Source: Chitinophaga pinensis | GTDB taxonomy: Bacteria; Bacteroidota; Bacteroidia; NS11-12g; UBA955 | Reading direction: 5' to 3' | Assembly (NCBI GenBank): GCA_945888525.1 | Contig: CAMDAF010000012.1 | Coordinates: 1 to 62,790, forward strand | Length of the DNA: 62,790 nt | Shown: positions 42,368 to 50,911 of the stretch, piece after piece | How the letters are laid out: every line of letters starts with the position of its first letter | Position numbering within the stretch: position 1 is the stretch's first letter | Notes under the pieces: generated by a model | The model's input: only the letters and a program-made list of their open reading frames with translations | The model's database searches: none | Told to the model about the DNA's origin: nothing | Translations under genes and position numbers: made by a program

Positions 42368-43089
42368 TTTTTATTAAACCAACTGTTTATTTTCAGCTCG
42401 ATGACACCAAAAAATGCTTCTCTAAAAATCTTGTTGCTCATTTTGGATGTTCCTAGAGTTCTGTCGGTAAAAATGATAGGAACTTCGATAATATTAATAT
42501 TTTGCAACCAAACTTTAAATTTCATTTCAATTTGGAAGGCATAGCCCTTGAATTTAATTTTATCCAAATTGATTCTTTCCAAAGTTTCTTTAGTATAACA
42601 AACAAATCCAGCAGTAGCATCTCGAATGGTCATACCTGTAATAAACCTTACATAAACACTGGCATAATAACTCATAATCACACGGCTCATAGGCCAGTTA
42701 ACAACATTTACACCTGTAATATATCTAGAGCCAACAGCTAATCCTGCTTTCTTATTTTCACAAGCGTCAAGAAGCTTCATTAAATCTTCAGGATTGTGAG
42801 AAAAGTCAGCATCCATTTCAAAAATAAAATTATACTTGCGTTCTAAACACCATTTAAATCCTGCAATGTAAGCCGTTCCCAGTCCATTTTTTTCCATTCT
42901 TTGCAGAAGATTAACCTGGTTTGGAAATTCTGGCTGCAATTGTTTAACAATATTTGCAGTTCCGTCGGGTGAATTGTCGTCGACAATTAAAACATTAAAG
43001 GAAATTGGCAGCGACATAACCTTTCTAATTATGGCTTCAACGTTCTCTTTCTCGTTGTAGGTGGGTATAATAACTATGTTCGTGGACAA
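42364..43089 (-). CDS. Glycosyltransferase family 2 (polyprenol-phosphate mannosyltransferase-like)
   Basis: About 241 residues. N-terminus STNIVIIPTYNEKENVEAII is typical of dolichyl/polyprenyl-phosphate mannose or glucose synthases; then VLIVDDNSPDGTANIV, the DxD-like FEMDADFSHNPEDL, GSRYITGVNVVNWP and CYTKETLERINL. No C-terminal membrane domain, so it is the soluble single-domain type. Transfers a sugar from a nucleotide donor to a polyprenyl phosphate at the inner membrane. No ATG fits; the TTG at 43089 gives the standard N-terminus, TTG 43119 is an alternative. Overlaps pdxH by 4 bases. Confidence 0.85.
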   Translation of the reverse strand: MSTNIVIIPTYNEKENVEAIIRKVMSLPISFNVLIVDDNSPDGTANIVKQLQPEFPNQVNLLQRMEKNGLGTAYIAGFKWCLERKYNFIFEMDADFSHNPEDLMKLLDACENKKAGLAVGSRYITGVNVVNWPMSRVIMSYYASVYVRFITGMTIRDATAGFVCYTKETLERINLDKIKFKGYAFQIEMKFKVWLQNINIIEVPIIFTDRTLGTSKMSNKIFREAFFGVIELKINSWFNKK

Positions 43090-43155
43090 ATCAATAAAAT
43101 TTATATAAAAACGGTGCAAAATAGTACTTATTTCGTAGCTTTAAAACAGGATTTG

Positions 43156-43653
43156 ATGCAAAAGGCAATTTTTTTCGATAGAGATGGTGTATTAAACAAA
43201 GAAATAGGAGATTACGTATGTCAAATCGATGATTTTGAAATTTTGCCGGATGCGGTTCAATGCATTAAACTTGTAAAATCATTAGGATTTTTGGCCATCG
43301 TTGTAACCAACCAAGGTGGCATTGGTAAAAAACTATACTCACACGAGGAATTAAAATCCTTTCATCAGAAGCTACAAAATGCTTGTCTTGAAAATGGCAC
43401 AAAAATCGATGACTTTTTTTATTGCCCACACCACCCTATTTCAGGCAAATGCTTATGCCGCAAACCTGAATCATTGATGTTGGAAAAAGCAATGGCGAAA
43501 CACAACATTGACAAAAATAAAAGTTTGATGATTGGCGATACCACTAGAGACGTAGAAGCCGCCGAAAAAGCTGGCATTCACGGATTACTTGTACAACCTA
43601 ATTTAAATAAACTTCGTCTACTGGAAGAAGAAATTGTTAAAATCAATCAATAA
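43156..43653 (+). CDS. HAD-IIIA phosphatase (GmhB-like)
   Basis: 165 residues from ATG 43156. HAD motif I FFDRDGVLNKEIGDY, motif II VVTNQGGIGKKLYS, the zinc-loop cysteines/histidines CPHHPISGKCLCRKP, and motif IV MIGDTTRDVEAAEKAG. This matches D,D-heptose 1,7-bisphosphate 7-phosphatase and the related histidinol-phosphate phosphatase. A role in lipopolysaccharide heptose synthesis is likely but no other heptose gene is adjacent. The start is chosen because homology begins there; the in-frame upstream codons cross the intergenic space. Confidence 0.88.
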   Translation: MQKAIFFDRDGVLNKEIGDYVCQIDDFEILPDAVQCIKLVKSLGFLAIVVTNQGGIGKKLYSHEELKSFHQKLQNACLENGTKIDDFFYCPHHPISGKCLCRKPESLMLEKAMAKHNIDKNKSLMIGDTTRDVEAAEKAGIHGLLVQPNLNKLRLLEEEIVKINQ

Positions 43654-43661
43654 AAAAAAAG

Positions 43662-43669
43662 TAAATTTG
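43662..43669 (+). promoter_or_regulatory. -7 promoter element for the TlpA-like gene
   Basis: TAAATTTG, four bases before ATG 43674; TTG 43634-43636 is a distant -33 candidate. Suggests a leaderless mRNA. Confidence 0.55.
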
Positions 43670-43673
43670 TAAT

Positions 43674-44861
43674 ATGTTTAAAAAGACTTTCACAGCATTT
43701 ATAATTGCTGGTTTGCTCATAGTTCAAGCGCAACAACCACCTAAAGCTTCAAAAAACAAAGCGACACCCAAAGCGAGCAGCAGCACAAAAACAGCTAGCA
43801 AACCGATAGCTAAAGCTCTTGCAGGAAAAGTTAATTACACAATTAATGGTAAAGTTGAGGGTTACCCTAACCATTTGGTAATACTTAATAAATTTAGAGT
43901 CAATTCACTTGAATTGGTCGATTCAACCATGACCAATGACAGTGGTTATTTTACCTTTAAAAAACCGATTTCAGAAGCCAGTATTTTATACATTCAGTAC
44001 AACACCCAATCGGCAGTACCATTGGTTGTGGAAAATGGAGCGAAATTAAATGTTAAAATAACGCCAACACCCAACGGATTAAATTATGACGTATCTGGAT
44101 TAAAGTCTGAGAAATCAAAAAATTTATACAATTTTATTCGTCAGTACACCCGCTCAAACAATGAATTGGCTGCGCTCGACAAAGCAATTGCAGAAGAACC
44201 TGATGGAACAAAGATGTACGAGTTACAAATGATTTTTGGAGGCAAACAAGAAGAATTTAGAAGCAGCATTGATTCTATGTTGAAATTTCATGCCCCACTG
44301 GAGTCGTATTTTGTATTGTTTAATTTCATGGAGGAGCAAGACTTTCAGAAAATAAAAGCGCTAAAAATGCGCATGGAGCCTAAAGACATTAAAAGCAATT
44401 ACTACAACGACTTAAAAACCATATACGACAACAATAAACTCTTAGAAATTGGCGAAATGGCGCCTGAAATTGCACTTCCACAAGTAGATGGCAGTATTTT
44501 AAAGTTGTCTGACTTGAGAGGTAAAGTTGTGTTAATTGATTTTTGGGCCAGTTGGTGCGGCCCATGCAGAGCGGAGTTTCCAAATGTGAAAAACCTATAC
44601 GCAAGGTTTCAATCAAAAGGATTTGAAATTTATGGTGTTTCTTTGGATAAAGACAGACCGTCATGGGTGTCCTCAATTAACAGCTTGGGCCTTACATGGA
44701 AACAGGTAAGTGATTTGAAATTTTGGGCATGTGCACCAGCCAAAACGTACAAGGTTTCGGGGATCCCATTTACTGTTCTTATAGACAAGGAAGGTAAAAT
44801 AATTGCTAAGAATTTGAGAGGTGAAGACCTAGAAAAAAAGCTGGAAGAATTGTTCCCGTAA
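43674..44861 (+). CDS. TlpA-like thioredoxin-fold protein with DUF4369 domain
   Basis: 395 residues. Signal peptide (about 1-20, ending IVQAQ), a Lys/Ser/Thr/Ala linker (about 22-50), an N-terminal DUF4369-like beta domain (VNYTINGKVEGYPNHLVILN onward), a helical middle, and a C-terminal thioredoxin domain (about 260-395) with active site DFWASWCGPCRAEFP and cis-Pro GIPFTVLIDKEG. Periplasmic thiol-disulfide oxidoreductase, probably reductive, used in cytochrome c maturation or folding. This domain order is common in Bacteroidota. Confidence 0.9.
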   Translation: MFKKTFTAFIIAGLLIVQAQQPPKASKNKATPKASSSTKTASKPIAKALAGKVNYTINGKVEGYPNHLVILNKFRVNSLELVDSTMTNDSGYFTFKKPISEASILYIQYNTQSAVPLVVENGAKLNVKITPTPNGLNYDVSGLKSEKSKNLYNFIRQYTRSNNELAALDKAIAEEPDGTKMYELQMIFGGKQEEFRSSIDSMLKFHAPLESYFVLFNFMEEQDFQKIKALKMRMEPKDIKSNYYNDLKTIYDNNKLLEIGEMAPEIALPQVDGSILKLSDLRGKVVLIDFWASWCGPCRAEFPNVKNLYARFQSKGFEIYGVSLDKDRPSWVSSINSLGLTWKQVSDLKFWACAPAKTYKVSGIPFTVLIDKEGKIIAKNLRGEDLEKKLEELFP

Positions 44862-44927
44862 TAATTATTTAATCTATAATTAACTATTTGTTCAGTTATT
44901 ATATCTTATTTTGAACCATAAAAAATT

Positions 44928-45614
44928 ATGAGCTCACACACTTCTTATAAGATTCTGATTGTTGATGATGAAATTGACATTATAGAATTACTTAGTTACA
45001 ATTTAAAAAAGGAAAACTTCACTGTAGTTGCTGCAATGAATGGAAAAGAGGCGATTAACATTGCCTCTAAAATAAAGCCTGACATTATTTTGATGGATGT
45101 GATGATGCCAGAAATGGATGGAATTGAAGCATGCCGTCAAATTAAAGCAATTCCTCAATTAAAAAACATCCCATTAATATTCTTAACTGCTAGAGGTGAA
45201 GAGTTTAGCGAATTGGCTGGATTTGAAGCTGGGGCTGATGATTACATCATCAAACCTATAAAGCCAAGAGTCTTAATTTCAAGGTTAAAAGCCATTTTAA
45301 GACGCAATATTGCAGACAACACTGCAAATGAAAAAATGGAATTCCCGGATCTTAAAATTGATAGAGAAAGTTTTTCGGTTACCTACTTGGGTAAAGTGCT
45401 TCAGTTTCCCAAGAAAGAATTTGAATTGCTTTCATTATTGGCCAGCAAACCAGGAAAAGTGTTTACTAGAGAACAAATATTAGAAGCTATTTGGGGTGAT
45501 GATGTTTTAGTGGTTGACAGAACCATTGATGTTCATATCAGAAAAATTCGTGAAAAATTGGATGATAACTTTATTCAAACAATTAAAGGCGTAGGCTATA
45601 AATTTGAAGTGTGA
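44928..45614 (+). CDS. PhoB/OmpR-family response regulator
   Basis: 228 residues. Receiver (about 1-120) with ILIVDDEIDIIELL, phospho-Asp in IILMDVMMPEMDGIE, and the conserved Thr/Lys (IFLTARG, YIIKPIKP). C-terminal winged helix (about 135-228) with FPKKEFELLSLLASKPGKVF and VDRTIDVHIRKIREKL. The stop overlaps the histidine kinase start (GTGA), so the pair is cotranslated. Most like the PhoB-PhoR type, but the stimulus is not knowable here. Confidence 0.93.
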   Translation: MSSHTSYKILIVDDEIDIIELLSYNLKKENFTVVAAMNGKEAINIASKIKPDIILMDVMMPEMDGIEACRQIKAIPQLKNIPLIFLTARGEEFSELAGFEAGADDYIIKPIKPRVLISRLKAILRRNIADNTANEKMEFPDLKIDRESFSVTYLGKVLQFPKKEFELLSLLASKPGKVFTREQILEAIWGDDVLVVDRTIDVHIRKIREKLDDNFIQTIKGVGYKFEV

Positions 45615-46648
45615 TAAAGAACCCAACCCCTGAGAGAATTACATTGCTAACAACTTTGTTGTTAAGTGCTATTTTTACAGGGTTCCTGATCTATTTCAAA
45701 ATCCCTTTTCTTCAATTCTTAATTGCCTTATTTACCTTTGGTACTCTGACTTACATCATTATTTTATTCGGTTTAGAGGCATTTATTTACCGAAAAATAA
45801 AATTAATCTATAAAACCATACACCATTTCAAGACCAGTAGCTTAAAAAAAACCAGCTACATTGATGAGTACAATTTAGATCCTATTAAACGGGTGAATGA
45901 AGAAGTAATAGAATGGGCAAACGACCAAAAGCAAGAGATTTCTCAACTGCGAGCCACCGAGCAATATAGAAAAGAGTTTTTGGGCAATGTATCGCATGAA
46001 TTAAAAACACCCATATTCAATATTCAAGGTTACATAGAAACCCTTTTAGACGGAGCAATGGATGATGAAGAAGTGAAGGTCTTGTTTTTGAAAAAGGCAG
46101 CAGCAAGTGCAGAAAGGTTAAATACCTTGGTGAATGATTTGCTAGATATCAGCAAAATGGAAAGCAATGCAATGAAACTAAGGGTAAATGAATTCGACAT
46201 CACTGAATTGTGCAAGGAAGTATTTGAAAGTTACCAAAAACAAGCCAAAGAACGTTCTTGCACACTACAATTTAAAGAAGATTGCGACCATCCTTACAAA
46301 ATCCTTGCAGATAAAGACAGAATACGTCAAGTATTAAACAATTTAATAGGCAACAGCATTGCTTATGGCAAAGAAAAAGGAATTACCTCCATTGGATTGT
46401 ACGACCTGCACCAAAACATCTTAATTGAAGTAACCGACAATGGAGAAGGGATTGAAGCAGAGCATTTACCCCGTTTATTTGAACGCTTTTATAGAACAGA
46501 CAAGAGTAGGTCTAGAAACAGTGGAGGAAGTGGCCTAGGCTTATCGATTGTTAAGCACATTATTGAAGCCCATAACCAAACCATTGAGGTAAGCAGCACC
46601 ATTGGAAAAGGCACTACATTTACCTTTTCACTTAAGAAGGTTATTTAA
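45611..46648 (+). CDS. Sensor histidine kinase (PhoR-like)
   Basis: 345 residues, start GTG at 45611 overlapping the regulator stop by 4 bases. Two transmembrane helices near the N-terminus (about 10-28 and 34-55) with almost no periplasmic loop, a helical linker, HisKA with FLGNVSHELKTPIFNIQGYI, and HATPase_c with VLNNLIGNSIAYG, VTDNGEGIEAEHLPRLFERF and GGSGLGLSIVKHIIEAH. With no sizeable extracytoplasmic domain it probably senses the membrane or a partner protein, as PhoR does with the Pst transporter. Confidence 0.93.
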   Translation: MIKNPTPERITLLTTLLLSAIFTGFLIYFKIPFLQFLIALFTFGTLTYIIILFGLEAFIYRKIKLIYKTIHHFKTSSLKKTSYIDEYNLDPIKRVNEEVIEWANDQKQEISQLRATEQYRKEFLGNVSHELKTPIFNIQGYIETLLDGAMDDEEVKVLFLKKAAASAERLNTLVNDLLDISKMESNAMKLRVNEFDITELCKEVFESYQKQAKERSCTLQFKEDCDHPYKILADKDRIRQVLNNLIGNSIAYGKEKGITSIGLYDLHQNILIEVTDNGEGIEAEHLPRLFERFYRTDKSRSRNSGGSGLGLSIVKHIIEAHNQTIEVSSTIGKGTTFTFSLKKVI

Positions 46649-46651
46649 AAA

Positions 46652-47017
46652 CTACTCAATAGTTACACCCGTTGGAGAAAATTCTAATTCTCCGTCTTCT
46701 GATTTAGTAAAACGGCCTTTTGCGGTCGCTTTTTTACCTTTGCTGTCTTTTGGCATATTAAATTTCTCATGGGTATTAACCACAAATTCAGTTGAATCAT
46801 TTTTGAAAGACAACCAACAGCCCTCCCCTTGGCAAATATTTTCTATCGTACCAGTGATAATATAAGTAGAGTCTTTGCCAGAAGCATAAGATGCCATAGC
46901 TGATTTAAAGTCAACGGAACCTTTGTTCTCGAATTTTTCACCAAAAGTATTGGTCTTTGAATTTGATTGGCAAGCGGCCAAAGCAAGCGCGAGAGTTAGA
47001 GCAAATATTTTATTCAT
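46652..47017 (-). CDS. DUF4920 lipoprotein
   Basis: 121 residues. Signal peptide and lipobox (LALALAACQS, Cys 16). The mature domain matches DUF4920: FGEKFENKGSVDF, then ITGTIENICQGEGCWLSFKN with the CxxxxCW pair, FNMPKDSKGKKATAKGRF. The function of the family is not established; the small beta domain resembles an OB fold. Convergent with the histidine kinase, 3 bases from its stop. Confidence 0.85.
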   Translation of the reverse strand: MNKIFALTLALALAACQSNSKTNTFGEKFENKGSVDFKSAMASYASGKDSTYIITGTIENICQGEGCWLSFKNDSTEFVVNTHEKFNMPKDSKGKKATAKGRFTKSEDGELEFSPTGVTIE

Positions 47018-47079
47018 GGATATTTAAATGATTTTACAAATTTAATTGGAATTAAGATTTATTTATCAAATTTAGGATT

Positions 47080-47087
47080 TATATTTG
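47080..47087 (+). promoter_or_regulatory. -7 promoter element for the DUF3467 gene
   Basis: TATATTTG, 14 bases before ATG 47102. Confidence 0.55.
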
Positions 47088-47101
47088 AACTTCAATTTAC
47101 C

Positions 47102-47428
47102 ATGAGCAATAAAAACGAAATAATCGACCAACCCATTGATATTGAATTGTCTGAAGAAGTAGCGGAAGGCACGTACAGCAATTTGGCTATCATCACGCAT
47201 AGCCAAGCTGAATTCATTATAGATTTTGTGCGCATTTTACCAGGCATACCCAAAGGCAAAGTAAAAAGCCGCATAATTATGACCCCACAACATGCGAAGC
47301 GTTTGTTATTTGCTTTAGGCGATAATATGCAAAAATTTGAAACAAACTTTGGTGAGGTTGACATTGAGGGCAATGGTGGAAACAATGGCTTTCCAATTAA
47401 TTACGGCGGCATGACTGGACAAGCATAA
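47102..47428 (+). CDS. DUF3467 protein
   Basis: 108 residues. IDIELSEEVAEGTYSNLAII, then HSQAEFIIDFVRILPG and SRIIMTPQHAKRLLFALGDN are the recurring elements of DUF3467, a short cytoplasmic family widespread in Bacteroidota, without a known role. The C-terminus is Gly/Asn-rich (GNGGNNGFPINYGGM). Single gene with promoter and a shared terminator. Confidence 0.88.
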   Translation: MSNKNEIIDQPIDIELSEEVAEGTYSNLAIITHSQAEFIIDFVRILPGIPKGKVKSRIIMTPQHAKRLLFALGDNMQKFETNFGEVDIEGNGGNNGFPINYGGMTGQA

Positions 47429-47443
47429 GACATTAACACCCAT

Positions 47444-47472
47444 AAAAAAACCCGCTTAAAGCGGGTTTTTTT
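47444..47472. terminator. Bidirectional terminator between DUF3467 and the decarboxylase gene
   Basis: AAAAAAACCCGCTT then AAAGCGGGTTTTTTT, near-perfect inverted repeat with A and T runs; serves both convergent genes. Confidence 0.88.
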
Positions 47473-47486
47473 ATGGGATAATATAT

Positions 47487-48881
47487 CTAGTACCCTAAAG
47501 TTTTTAGCATACTCTTATACGTCTGTTCTTTTGAAAACAACTTGGTGTTGTAATCGCCATTTTCATCAAGTGATATAATAATATGTTTTGGCGAAGGCGT
47601 TAAGCAATGCTGAATACCGCCGAATCCACCAATGCTTTCTTGGTATGCACCACAGTGAAAGTATCCGATATACAACGGATCATTTTCATCAAAAACTGGG
47701 AGATAAATTGCATTGGCGTGCTGCTCACTGTTATAATAATCATCACTATCACAGGTAATACCGCCTAACAATACACGTTCGTAGTTCTTTTCCCAATTGT
47801 TTAATGGAAACATAATGAACTTTTTATTGATGGCCCATGAATCTGGAAGCGTAGTCATAAAACTACTATCAATCATGTTCCATTTTTCTCTATCATTCTG
47901 AACTTTTTGATATTCAATTTTGAAGATGGCTCCCCCACTTTCTCCAACAGTAAATGACCCAAACTCAGTAAAAATATCGGGCTCAGGAACGCCATTGCTG
48001 TCGCATACTTGTTTTACTTGAGCAACAATTTCCGAGGCCATGTACTCATAATCAAAATCGAACTTTAATGAATTCTTAATTGGAAAACCGCCACCAATAT
48101 TTAAACTATCCAATTCTGGACACATTTTCTTCAATTCGCAATACACATTTAAACATTTGTGCAATTCATTCCAATAGTATGCATCATCCTCAATTCCAGT
48201 ATTGATAAAGAAATGTAGCATCTTTAAGCTCAGGTGTTTGTTCTTTTGAATCTTTTCCTTATACAATGGAACGATATCCTTGTACCCAATGCCTAAACGT
48301 GAAGTATAAAAAGGGAACTTCGGTTCTTCCTCTGCAGCAATGCGCAAACCAACTTTAAAATCTCCCTGAACTGCCTTGGCCAATAAATCAATCTCTCTAA
48401 TATTGTCAATTACCGGAATAACATTGCTAAATCCTTCATTTATGATCAATGCAATATTGTCAACATAAGGTTGTAATTTGAATCCATTGCAAACAATGTA
48501 TTTTTCTTTGCTGATTAAACCTTGTTCAAAAAGCGATAAAATCAAGTTGATATCAAAAGCCGAAGATGTTTCTAGATGAACATCGTTGCGAAGCACCTCT
48601 TCTAGAACGTGCGCAAAGTGAGAACTTTTAGTGCAATAACAGTAATGGTATTTGGCTTTGTAATCTACTTTGGCCATGGCAACATTGAACCATGTACGTG
48701 CCTTTTTAATATTTTCTGAAATTCTTGGCAAATAGGTAAACTTAAGCGGAGTGCCGTATTGCTCAACTAAATCCATCAAAGGGATGTCATGAAATGTCAA
48801 TTCTTTGTCTTCGTTAAGGTCAAATTCATCAACTGGAAAATCAAAAGTTTGGTTGATTAAATCAACATATTTATCTTTCAT
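47487..48881 (-). CDS. speA: Arginine decarboxylase (biosynthetic, PLP-dependent)
   Basis: 464 residues, fold type III (alanine racemase-like) of the shorter Bacteroidota kind. PLP lysine region KAKYHYCYCTKSSHFAHV, FGVD-like SAFDINLILSLFEQ, GGGFPIKNS for the PLP phosphate, TEFGSFTVGESGG, and near the C-terminus the Cys of GGITCDSDDYYN and YIGYFHCGAYQESIGG. It would decarboxylate arginine to agmatine, the start of polyamine synthesis. A close alternative is another basic amino acid decarboxylase of the same family. Single gene with a terminator. Confidence 0.88.
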   Translation of the reverse strand: MKDKYVDLINQTFDFPVDEFDLNEDKELTFHDIPLMDLVEQYGTPLKFTYLPRISENIKKARTWFNVAMAKVDYKAKYHYCYCTKSSHFAHVLEEVLRNDVHLETSSAFDINLILSLFEQGLISKEKYIVCNGFKLQPYVDNIALIINEGFSNVIPVIDNIREIDLLAKAVQGDFKVGLRIAAEEEPKFPFYTSRLGIGYKDIVPLYKEKIQKNKHLSLKMLHFFINTGIEDDAYYWNELHKCLNVYCELKKMCPELDSLNIGGGFPIKNSLKFDFDYEYMASEIVAQVKQVCDSNGVPEPDIFTEFGSFTVGESGGAIFKIEYQKVQNDREKWNMIDSSFMTTLPDSWAINKKFIMFPLNNWEKNYERVLLGGITCDSDDYYNSEQHANAIYLPVFDENDPLYIGYFHCGAYQESIGGFGGIQHCLTPSPKHIIISLDENGDYNTKLFSKEQTYKSMLKTLGY

Positions 48882-48918
48882 ATTTAAAATGTAAGTTACT
48901 TGGATTGTATAATTCTTG

Positions 48919-48926
48919 CAAATGTA
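48919..48926 (-). promoter_or_regulatory. -7 promoter element for speA
   Basis: Minus strand TACATTTG, 37 bases before ATG 48881. Confidence 0.5.
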
Positions 48927-49034
48927 ACAAACTTAGATGAGAAATATTATGACATTAATAAAAAAATAACATGTATTTTAAATTCGAACTTAAGGCAATT
49001 ATTTGGCCTTTTGCTTATGCAGAAACCAAAAAAA

Positions 49035-49742
49035 TCAATAAAAGAAAACTTCTTCCTTCTTAAAATTCTTGAGATCAAACAAATACGATAGGCCAATTCC
49101 TATGTATGATCCTCTGTAGCCCAATGAAAAAACATCCGTATTAGAAGCTTTCGAACCTGATATATGTAAGATACTTTGATTGCTTAAGGCTTGGCTATAA
49201 TAAACACCAAATACAAAAACATTTCCGGCTTTGTTTTCACTGGCTATTTCTACCCCTGTATTAAACATTGGATAAAGCTGCTGTTGTGTGCTTTCTTTGA
49301 TGGCAAAAGTGTTGCCTTCGTTTGCCAATATTTTTTGATCTGTTTGTAGTTGATAATTCAAGGTGCCGCCCAACAAAAAACGCATCCTTGAGGAGGCTCC
49401 CATTTTGAATTTAAAAATCATGTTAACAGGTAGCTCAATATGACTTGAATTGCTCTTCAAAACATTGCCCTTGCTGTTGGTGTCATTAAAAACGCGGTAG
49501 CCTTTATTGACGTAAGACAAACCCGTTCCCAATACAAACCTAGGAGTGAACCCGTATTGAGCACTAAAACCAAGTTTAAAACCCGATTTAAATCTGAAAT
49601 TATAGTTATCAGGCAATTTGTCCAAAACATGCGTTCTTGAGGTGATGAAAGCAACTTGAGGTCCAAATTTAAAACCCTCTTGCGCTAGACAAACAGTGCT
49701 TAAAATCATTAAAAAAAGTGCTAAAATGGGTTTTGAAATCAT
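49035..49742 (-). CDS. PorT-like outer-membrane beta-barrel protein
   Basis: 235 residues from ATG 49742, which begins the signal peptide (ISKPILALFLMILSTVCLAQ); an earlier frame start lies before the promoter. The barrel follows the pattern of the PorT/outer_membrane_beta-barrel group (GFKFGPQVAFITSRT, LGTGLSYVNKGYRV, MIFKFKMGASSRMRFLLGGT). Eight strands are likely. The family includes T9SS PorT but also many others; this one is not necessarily PorT. Confidence 0.75.
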   Translation of the reverse strand: MISKPILALFLMILSTVCLAQEGFKFGPQVAFITSRTHVLDKLPDNYNFRFKSGFKLGFSAQYGFTPRFVLGTGLSYVNKGYRVFNDTNSKGNVLKSNSSHIELPVNMIFKFKMGASSRMRFLLGGTLNYQLQTDQKILANEGNTFAIKESTQQQLYPMFNTGVEIASENKAGNVFVFGVYYSQALSNQSILHISGSKASNTDVFSLGYRGSYIGIGLSYLFDLKNFKKEEVFFY

Positions 49743-49747
49743 TAGTA

Positions 49748-49755
49748 CAAACCTA
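49748..49755 (-). promoter_or_regulatory. -7 promoter element for the PorT-like gene
   Basis: Minus strand TAGGTTTG, five bases before ATG 49742; suggests a leaderless mRNA and fixes the start. Confidence 0.6.
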
Positions 49756-49826
49756 TCATTTTTTTTGTTTAGAAACACATTTTTTTTAGAATTTAGAATC
49801 ATTTCCAATATGTAAAGGATTATCTT

Positions 49827-49834
49827 TAATTTTG
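49827..49834 (+). promoter_or_regulatory. -7 promoter element for the LuxC-like gene
   Basis: TAATTTTG, 17 bases before GTG 49852; TTTCC at about 49802-49806 is a weak -33. Confidence 0.5.
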
Positions 49835-49851
49835 TTCCCTCATTTTATCCC

Positions 49852-50841
49852 GTGTACAAATCAAACATCATCGATAGTTTTTACCAATTAGGCCAAGCCT
49901 TACTTGAGATTCCAGAAGCGACAAAAGAAAAAGCCCAAATAATGAATCCTTGGTTTAGCCAATCCTTCATTCAATTATCCACCAATAATTGGTCAGATGC
50001 ATTGAGTAAAGAAAACATAGAAGAGTGGCTCAAGGATGAAAACTGTGAATTGAGAGAGCAAACACTAGGAATTATCATGGCTGGGAACATCCCGTTGGTT
50101 GGTTTACACGACTTGCTTTCGGGTATTGCAAAGGGCCTTAAAGTTTCAATAAAACTCTCATCTTCCGATGAAGTTTTGATGCTATATGCCATAGGAAAAT
50201 TGATTGAATTTTGCCCCGAACTAAAAACAAGAATCAATACAGAAGGCAAATTAAAAGGCATACAATATTTAATTGCAACTGGCAGCAACAATTCTGCGAG
50301 GTACTTTGAATACTACTTCAAAGATGTAGCAGCTGTTATTAGAAAAAACAGAACTTCAATAGCCGTTCTAAGTGGCAATGAAGACGAGGCAGCACTTAAG
50401 CGTTTGGCTGATGACATCTATATGTATTATGGATTGGGTTGTCGAAATGTTTCGCATTTAATTTTACCAAAAGGCTTTGAATTGCGCCCTTTATATGAAG
50501 CCTACGATGTGTACATGGACCATGTGAACCACCATAAATACTACAACAACTACATGTACCATAAATCGATTTTATTAATGAACCTCGATAAACATTACGA
50601 CAATGGTTTTATGTTGTTTCAAGAAAAACAAGAACCTCATGCACCTATCGCCACTTTAAATTACCACTATTACGAGCATATTGATGAGGTTCACACATAC
50701 ATTGAGCAGCACAGGGAACAATGGCAATGCATTGCCTCTGATATGTCAGAACTAAAGCAAGCGGTCGGTTTGGGCCAAACCCAAAAACCTGGTTTATCTG
50801 ATTATGCCGACAATGTGAATTTGTTGGAATTCCTCTCATAA
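49852..50841 (+). CDS. Acyl-CoA reductase, LuxC family
   Basis: 329 residues, start GTG. The N-terminal half has LGIIMAGNIPLVGLHDLLSG and KGLKVSIKLSSSDEVLM, the cofactor-binding region of LuxC-like reductases; YMYYGLGCRNVSHLILP holds the likely catalytic cysteine. It would reduce fatty acyl-CoA to aldehyde with NADPH. No luciferase (luxA/B) is nearby, so a role in lipid or wax-like metabolism is more likely than light. Unusually short at the N-terminus compared with Vibrio LuxC (about 480), as usual for Bacteroidota forms. Confidence 0.85.
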   Translation: MYKSNIIDSFYQLGQALLEIPEATKEKAQIMNPWFSQSFIQLSTNNWSDALSKENIEEWLKDENCELREQTLGIIMAGNIPLVGLHDLLSGIAKGLKVSIKLSSSDEVLMLYAIGKLIEFCPELKTRINTEGKLKGIQYLIATGSNNSARYFEYYFKDVAAVIRKNRTSIAVLSGNEDEAALKRLADDIYMYYGLGCRNVSHLILPKGFELRPLYEAYDVYMDHVNHHKYYNNYMYHKSILLMNLDKHYDNGFMLFQEKQEPHAPIATLNYHYYEHIDEVHTYIEQHREQWQCIASDMSELKQAVGLGQTQKPGLSDYADNVNLLEFLS

Positions 50842-50911
50842 ATGAGCCAATATCAAAAATCCCTAGCCTTTTGAGACCAGGGATTTCTTCCTTCATAATC
50901 TAAGAGAACAT

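Noticed and set aside
49852-50841. Bioluminescence operon from the LuxC-like gene
   Set aside because: No luciferase or acyl-transferase genes nearby; LuxC-like reductases are common in non-luminous Bacteroidota.
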